A DNA stretch of 64,000 bases from Candidatus Flavonifractor merdavium. Lineage in GTDB: Bacteria > Bacillota > Clostridia > Oscillospirales > Oscillospiraceae. Where the stretch lies: positions 62,001 to 126,000 of the forward strand of contig DWXF01000050.1 in the NCBI GenBank assembly GCA_019119335.1, read 5' to 3'. Under the pieces are notes generated by a model. That model did not search any database. It saw nothing but the letters and a program-made list of their open reading frames with translations, and had not been told where the DNA came from. How positions within the stretch are numbered: position 1 is the stretch's first letter; the number at the start of each line of letters is the position of its first letter. The translations under genes were made by a program, and so were the position numbers. This document shows, piece by piece, positions 59,771-64,000 of the stretch.

Positions 59771-62089
59771 TTATTTCAACAGCTTACGCAGCTTGTCCTT
59801 CATGGCGGGGGTGAGCACCCTGGCCGCCGCCCGGTAGTGGAGGGGGGGCAGGGCCAGGAACCGTTTCTCCACCTCCTGGAACGGGAGGGCGGCAAAGGCG
59901 GCGAAGAAGGCTCCCCGCTTGGGATTGGCCTTCAGAGGGCTCTTGAGCCGGGGGTTGCCCGCCACCGCCTCGTCCAGGGGCCGGTCGGTCTGGCCGAACT
60001 GCCCGGCCAGGGCGTCGTACAGCACCTGGCCTCTGGCGCTGTTCACCAGCACCATGGACACTCCCTTGTCCCGTTCCACCGGCAGCTCCAGCTTGGGGTC
60101 CAGGCCCCAGTAGTCCGCCAGAGTGAAGTCGGCGGGGCGGCTGGTGGAGGTGTACTTGCACCGTGCGCAGGCCGGCCGCAGGAAAAGCTGCATCCCGAAG
60201 CCCCGGCCGTAACCGGTGCGGTTGAAGTCCTCCGTATAGACGCCCCCGTCGGCAAAGGTGACGGTCAACCAAGGGTGAGACCAGCCGTGGGACTTGTCTT
60301 TGAAGCGCACCCCGGTGACCCTGGAACCCCGGGCGGCCTCCAGGCCGTCCAGCCAGGCCCGGAACACCGCCGGGGAGGGCACCCCGTGGCACACCAGATC
60401 GCAGGTCAGCAGATTGTCATATGATTTGCCCAGATAGCGCTTGAGGCCGTCCACCTGGCAGGGCACCCCGGAAAAGAGCACCGGCGTGCCGTTGTCCAGC
60501 AGCTCCTTCACCTGGCGGAAGCTGTCCCCCAGGTCGCTCTGGACGTATTTGGAGCCCCGCATGGTGGCCAGCTCCTCCTCTGTGCGGGCACACACGTGGC
60601 GGGCGGTCATGTTCTCGTCCAGCACCGCGCCGAACACCGCGCCTCCCTGCTCCAGCACGTGGCGGGCCAGCAGGGAGAAGAAGCCGCCGGAGGAGCTTTT
60701 GAGCCGCTCGGCCTCGTCGGAATTCCAGACGGCGTGGGCCTGGGCCGGGGCGGGGCCGGGCACCGGCGGCTGGAGCATGGGGCAGGTAGCCTCACATTTG
60801 CGGCAGAGGATGCACGCCTCCCCCACCACCGGCCGCAAAAAGCCCTCATGGTCGGCCTCCATGGTGATGGCGTTCACCGGACACACCGCCGCGCAGGCGG
60901 TACAGCCGGTACAGTCCTCCCGGGCGCACAAATTCGGCCTGGCCGGGGCGGCGGGCTGGGGCCGCTCCTCCGGCAGGGCGGTCCCCTCCAGGGCGGCCTT
61001 CAGGTAGGCCAGGGAGTCCGCCCGCTCGGCCTCCAGACGCTCATACACCTTGTCATAGTCCATCCGCGCCTCCAGGGGAGCGGTGTCGTCCAGGCCGATA
61101 ATCCGGTCGGCGCAGCCCAGCCGGGACAGCAGGCTGTAAATCCGGGAGAAGGTGGGCTGGGCCCGCTCCTTGGGGGACATGGAGGTAAAGAAGTTTTTCC
61201 GGAATTGCAGGGAGAAGGCGGCTCCGTGGAAGGAGTTGGTCACCACCGCCGCGGCGTCCCGGAACAGAGCCAGAAACTCCCGGGGGCCCGCGTCAAAGAC
61301 CAGCTCCGCCGCCCCGTCGATCTTCCGCCGGGCCCCCGCCAGCTGGACAATGGGCCAGCCAGTCTTTCGGGACAGGGCCAGGGCATAGGGAGCGGCCTCC
61401 CCCGGGTCGGAGACAAAGTAGCACAGGATATAGGGTCCCGTCCGGCGGGTGGGGTTGGCCAGCGCCCCCCAGTCCTCCCCGTTCAGCAGCAGGGTGGGGT
61501 CCAGCACCACCCGGGCGTCCCGGCCCGCCGCCTCCCGCAGCAGCACCTGCCCCCGCTTCTCCCGGACGGAGAGAGCGGAAAAGGGGGCCAGATAGCGTTT
61601 CAGCTCAGCTGCCTTGTCCTCCGGCAGAGTGGGCACCCCCAGGCTGGGAGCGTAAGCGATCCGCCGGACCGCCCCGCCGAAGTCCAGCAGAAAGGCGGGG
61701 TCAAACTGCCGGTCAGCAAAAATATAGGGGTTCCAGATCTGGTCGCTGCCCGCCACATACACGTCGTACTCCGGCGCCTGGGCCCGCAGCTGCTCCACGC
61801 TGGTGTACCGCCGGGGAGAGAGGGCCATTTCCTCCGCCACGAAGGCCTCGAACCGCCGGAACCGTCGCTGGAAGGAGCCGTAGTGGAGGGCGGTGTGGGC
61901 GTCGGCGGCCACCGCCCGCACCGAGGCGCTCTTTTTAAAGAGCTGGTTGGTGCGGGTGGTGTGGGGTAAGCGGTAGTCGATGATCTGGCAGTCGTGGCCC
62001 AGGGCCTGGACAGCCTTCATGGTGGCCAGAGCCTGGAGCTGAGCTCCGTAGTGGTGGGCAAAGTGGAAGGTGATCAGTCCGGCGCGCAT
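59771..62089 (-). CDS. Polysaccharide pyruvyltransferase / ferredoxin / FrhB-type fusion protein
   Basis: 772 aa in three parts. Residues 1-350: polysaccharide pyruvyl transferase fold (GLITFHFAHHYGAQLQALAT, VYVAGSDQIWNP, SFHGAAFSLQFRKNF). 388-438: two 4Fe-4S clusters (CTGCTACAAVCP; CILCRKCEATCP). 447-750: F420-reducing hydrogenase beta (FrhB/FpoF) domain (SSSGGFFSLLARHVLEQGG, FSGVPCQVDGLKRYLG). The fusion occurs in glycan clusters of gut Firmicutes; it may add or reduce pyruvyl groups on surface sugars. ATG at 62089 chosen over GTG at 62098 for GGGAG spacing. No glycosyltransferases are adjacent here. Confidence 0.86.
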   Translation of the reverse strand: MRAGLITFHFAHHYGAQLQALATMKAVQALGHDCQIIDYRLPHTTRTNQLFKKSASVRAVAADAHTALHYGSFQRRFRRFEAFVAEEMALSPRRYTSVEQLRAQAPEYDVYVAGSDQIWNPYIFADRQFDPAFLLDFGGAVRRIAYAPSLGVPTLPEDKAAELKRYLAPFSALSVREKRGQVLLREAAGRDARVVLDPTLLLNGEDWGALANPTRRTGPYILCYFVSDPGEAAPYALALSRKTGWPIVQLAGARRKIDGAAELVFDAGPREFLALFRDAAAVVTNSFHGAAFSLQFRKNFFTSMSPKERAQPTFSRIYSLLSRLGCADRIIGLDDTAPLEARMDYDKVYERLEAERADSLAYLKAALEGTALPEERPQPAAPARPNLCAREDCTGCTACAAVCPVNAITMEADHEGFLRPVVGEACILCRKCEATCPMLQPPVPGPAPAQAHAVWNSDEAERLKSSSGGFFSLLARHVLEQGGAVFGAVLDENMTARHVCARTEEELATMRGSKYVQSDLGDSFRQVKELLDNGTPVLFSGVPCQVDGLKRYLGKSYDNLLTCDLVCHGVPSPAVFRAWLDGLEAARGSRVTGVRFKDKSHGWSHPWLTVTFADGGVYTEDFNRTGYGRGFGMQLFLRPACARCKYTSTSRPADFTLADYWGLDPKLELPVERDKGVSMVLVNSARGQVLYDALAGQFGQTDRPLDEAVAGNPRLKSPLKANPKRGAFFAAFAALPFQEVEKRFLALPPLHYRAAARVLTPAMKDKLRKLLK

Positions 62090-62128
62090 ATTATTCACTC
62101 CCAGTCAGGCGCATATCAATCCAAGTAT

Positions 62129-62158
62129 AGTATAGTCCGGGACCGCAAGGCTTGTCAA
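62129..62158 (-). promoter_or_regulatory. Promoter of the pyruvyltransferase fusion gene
   Basis: Minus strand -35 TTGACA (62153-62158), 18-nt spacer, -10 TATACT (62129-62134); a second TATACT follows directly (62124-62129). Confidence 0.8.
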
Positions 62159-62231
62159 TGGCGGCCCCCTCACTAGACATTCTGCCCCTTTTGTCAGAAA
62201 ATGCAACAGGCTGGATAATTTGTCTATGGTG

Positions 62232-62260
62232 TTGCGGCGGCGCATGGTATATGGTAGAAT
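62232..62260 (+). promoter_or_regulatory. Promoter of the radical SAM-SAH hydrolase operon
   Basis: -35 TTGCGG (62232-62237), 17-nt spacer, -10 TAGAAT (62255-62260). Confidence 0.7.
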
Positions 62261-62300
62261 TACTACATTATCCCGACCGACCTTTGGGGGAAAGGAGCAC

Positions 62301-63269
62301 ATGTCTATGAGCATTCCGGTCCGTCTGCGCGCCTTTGGAATCGCACGGGCGCTGGACTACCTGGAGCGGGACCCGGACGCCAACCTCCCCAGACTGATGG
62401 AGTGGGTGGACAAATTCGCGGGGGAAAAGCTCTCCCCGCCCTATCAGGACCTGCTCCACCGGGCCATGACCGACCCGGACAACAATTGGAACCAGCTGCT
62501 CCGGAGTATGTACACCGACGTGGACAGCCGGGTGCTGAAAAAGATCTTTGAAAACTTCATCATCCACGGCGGCCTGCTGGACTGGCCCCGGCAGAACCGG
62601 GAAAAGCCCTTCGGCCAGGGCAACGCCCCCTGGGCGGTGATCATCGACCCCTCCTTCCCCTGCGCCATGGACTGCGCCGGCTGCGGCGCATCCATCTTCG
62701 GGGTGCGTCCCACCATGGAGTTTGACAGCCTGGACGAGGAGATCGACTCCCGCAAGGCCAAGGGCTGCCACCTGTTCATTTTCAGCGGCGGCAACCCCCT
62801 GGCCCGTGAAGAGGAGATCATCGCCCTGTGCAACAAGCACACCGACTGCGTGTTCGCCGCCTTCACCCCCCCGGCCTCCATCACCCGGACCCTGCGGGCC
62901 GACCTGCTGCGGGTGGGCAATCTCTTCCCCGCCATCCAGGTGGATCTGGACCCCGAAGGGGCCGTGCAGGCCACCGAACAGCTCAAGCGGGACAAGCTGC
63001 CCTTCGGGGTGGCCTGCCGCTGCACCGCGGAAAACGCTGACCGGGTGGCCACCGAGGAGTACTACGACCGGGTCATTGACAGCGGCGCCAAATTCTGCTG
63101 GTTCTTTACCTGCCCCGCCTACGGCGCACCCCCTTCCCCCACGGCGGAGCAGCTGCTGGATCTGCACCGGCGGGTGCGGGAATTCCGCAAGACCAAACCC
63201 CTGCTGACATTAGATTTCTGGGACGGACCCAGCCCGTCTGTGGCCGCCCCGCAAGGAGGAAGCATATGA
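62301..63269 (+). CDS. Radical SAM protein (HpnH-like group), apparently C-terminally truncated
   Basis: 322 aa. An N-terminal helical part (1-105) is followed by the radical SAM core: CAMDCAGC (C121, C125, C128), the SAM-binding FSGGNPL, and a conserved CRCTAEN segment. Relatives known to me continue past LTLDFWN with about 120 residues containing GGCIAGGRRYLHINANGD and further cysteines; here the frame ends soon after LLTLDFWDG with an unrelated tail SPSVAAPQGGSI. The stop overlaps the next start (ATATGA). Reaction unknown; adenosyl-transfer chemistry is suggested by the linked SAH hydrolase. Confidence 0.72.
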   Translation: MSMSIPVRLRAFGIARALDYLERDPDANLPRLMEWVDKFAGEKLSPPYQDLLHRAMTDPDNNWNQLLRSMYTDVDSRVLKKIFENFIIHGGLLDWPRQNREKPFGQGNAPWAVIIDPSFPCAMDCAGCGASIFGVRPTMEFDSLDEEIDSRKAKGCHLFIFSGGNPLAREEEIIALCNKHTDCVFAAFTPPASITRTLRADLLRVGNLFPAIQVDLDPEGAVQATEQLKRDKLPFGVACRCTAENADRVATEEYYDRVIDSGAKFCWFFTCPAYGAPPSPTAEQLLDLHRRVREFRKTKPLLTLDFWDGPSPSVAAPQGGSI

Positions 63270-64000
63270 GTATTGTAAAAGACATGGCCCTGGCCCCGTC
63301 CGGCCGCCGGAAAATCAGCTGGGTGCGGGACTTCATGCCCGCCCTCAGCGGCATTGAAGCCCGCTTTGAGAAGGAACAGCCCTTCGCCGGGCTGCGGGTG
63401 GCGGTGTCCGTCCACCTGGAGGCCAAGACCGCCAATCTGGGCTACGTCCTGAGCAAGGGCGGCGCGGAGGTGCACCTCACCGGCTCCAACCCCCTGTCCA
63501 CCCAGGACGACGTGGCCGCCGGACTGGCCGACCTGGGGGTGGAGACCTTCGGCATCCACGGCGCCTCCGCCGAGGAGTATGAGAGCCACCTGATCGAGAC
63601 CCTGAAGTTCAAGCCCCACCTGGTGGTGGACGACGGCGGCGACCTCATCCATCTGCTGGGCGGCAAGTGCGCCGACCTGGGAGAGAACCTCATCGGCGGG
63701 TGCGAGGAGACCACCACCGGCATTCTGCGGCTGAAGGCCCGGGAGCGGGAGGGCATCCTGCCCTGCGCCATGATGGCGGTGAACGACGCCAAGGCCAAGC
63801 ACTACTATGACAACAAGTACGGCACCGGCCAGTCCGTCTGGGACGCCATCATGCACACCAGCAACCTGGTGGTGGCGGGCAAGACGGTGGTGGTGGCCGG
63901 GTACGGCTGGTGCGGCAAGGGCGTGGCCATGCGGGCCAGCGGCATGGGGGCCAACGTGATCGTCACCGAGGTGGACCCCTTCAAGGCCCTGGACGCCACC
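63266..64000 (+). CDS. ahcY: S-adenosylhomocysteine hydrolase (partial, C-terminus off window)
   Basis: 245 codons visible of about 415-430. Typical SAHase blocks: VAVSVHLEAKTANLGYVLSK, GCEETTTGILRL, VNDAKAKHYYDNKYGTGQSV (substrate and NAD contact) and the NAD-binding GYGWCGKGVAMRASGMGA. It splits S-adenosylhomocysteine into adenosine and homocysteine, keeping methylation going; the homocysteine methyltransferase at 9163 could use the product. GGAGG lies 6 nt before the ATG. The radical SAM gene is translationally coupled upstream. Confidence 0.93.
   Translation, partial: MSIVKDMALAPSGRRKISWVRDFMPALSGIEARFEKEQPFAGLRVAVSVHLEAKTANLGYVLSKGGAEVHLTGSNPLSTQDDVAAGLADLGVETFGIHGASAEEYESHLIETLKFKPHLVVDDGGDLIHLLGGKCADLGENLIGGCEETTTGILRLKAREREGILPCAMMAVNDAKAKHYYDNKYGTGQSVWDAIMHTSNLVVAGKTVVVAGYGWCGKGVAMRASGMGANVIVTEVDPFKALDAT

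Overview
The window is GC-rich chromosomal DNA from a spore-forming, anaerobic Gram-positive bacterium. It most resembles gut Oscillospiraceae (the Flavonifractor / Pseudoflavonifractor / Lawsonibacter neighbourhood); that placement rests on recognising protein families, not on a database search. The evidence is spmA/spmB (sporulation), an oxygen-sensitive class III ribonucleotide reductase (nrdD/nrdG), CIRCE-controlled groES-groEL, several SLH-domain surface proteins, an LTA-synthase-like enzyme, an LCP ligase, and strong AGGAGG ribosome-binding sites with TTGACA/TATAAT-type promoters. No prophage, insertion sequence or CRISPR array was seen. Almost everything is core chromosome.

Layout. 1-4.6 kb: spmAB, a divergent AbrB-type regulator, then a tight minus-strand operon (XRE regulator, CAT-like acetyltransferase, Nudix, a TrmN6-like methyltransferase, rsmI). 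4.6-9.1 kb: an intergenic cluster of five hairpins, then nrdG, a 23S rRNA methyltransferase and nrdD behind an NrdR-type promoter. 9.1-15.5 kb: homocysteine methyltransferase, tRNA-Arg(CCG), a histidine-kinase-like ATPase without a phosphoacceptor His, gapA, and a two-gene ChrA transporter with a divergent LysR regulator. 15.7-27 kb: an SLH protein, a PutP-type symporter, groEL/groES with an unusual duplicated groEL tail, a lipid kinase, an SLH/WG protein, an RlmL-like methyltransferase, and an NfeD-SPFH pair.

27-36.7 kb: a DUF1576 membrane protein, then the translation/RNA operon rimP-nusA-ylxR-ylxQ-infB-rbfA-nrnA-truB-ribF, read on the minus strand from one clear promoter. 36.7-49 kb: a MoxR-DUF58-transglutaminase operon, an LTA-synthase-like protein, an SLH protein, a Crp/Fnr-controlled nitrate/sulfonate-type ABC importer, a Cys-rich small protein and an LCP protein. 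49-59.7 kb: galU, queT behind a probable preQ1 riboswitch, a guanine deaminase-like hydrolase, a TraB/GumN protein, a DUF815 ATPase, a class II aldolase, ackA, tmcAL, a membrane-anchored protein of unknown function, and a rhomboid-fold protein lacking catalytic residues. 59.7-64 kb: a fused pyruvyltransferase / FrhB-type protein, a radical SAM protein that looks C-terminally truncated, and the start of an S-adenosylhomocysteine hydrolase gene that runs off the end.

No single locus stands out as an obvious new defence or mobile system. The most unusual items are: (i) the 64-bp groEL 3' remnant with a duplicated terminator and a hairpin-rich 110-bp insert framed by inverted groEL sequence; (ii) two mutually exclusive hairpins just upstream of infB; (iii) the queT leader pseudoknot; (iv) the kinase-like ATPase with no His; and (v) the shortened radical SAM gene fused by overlap to the SAH hydrolase.
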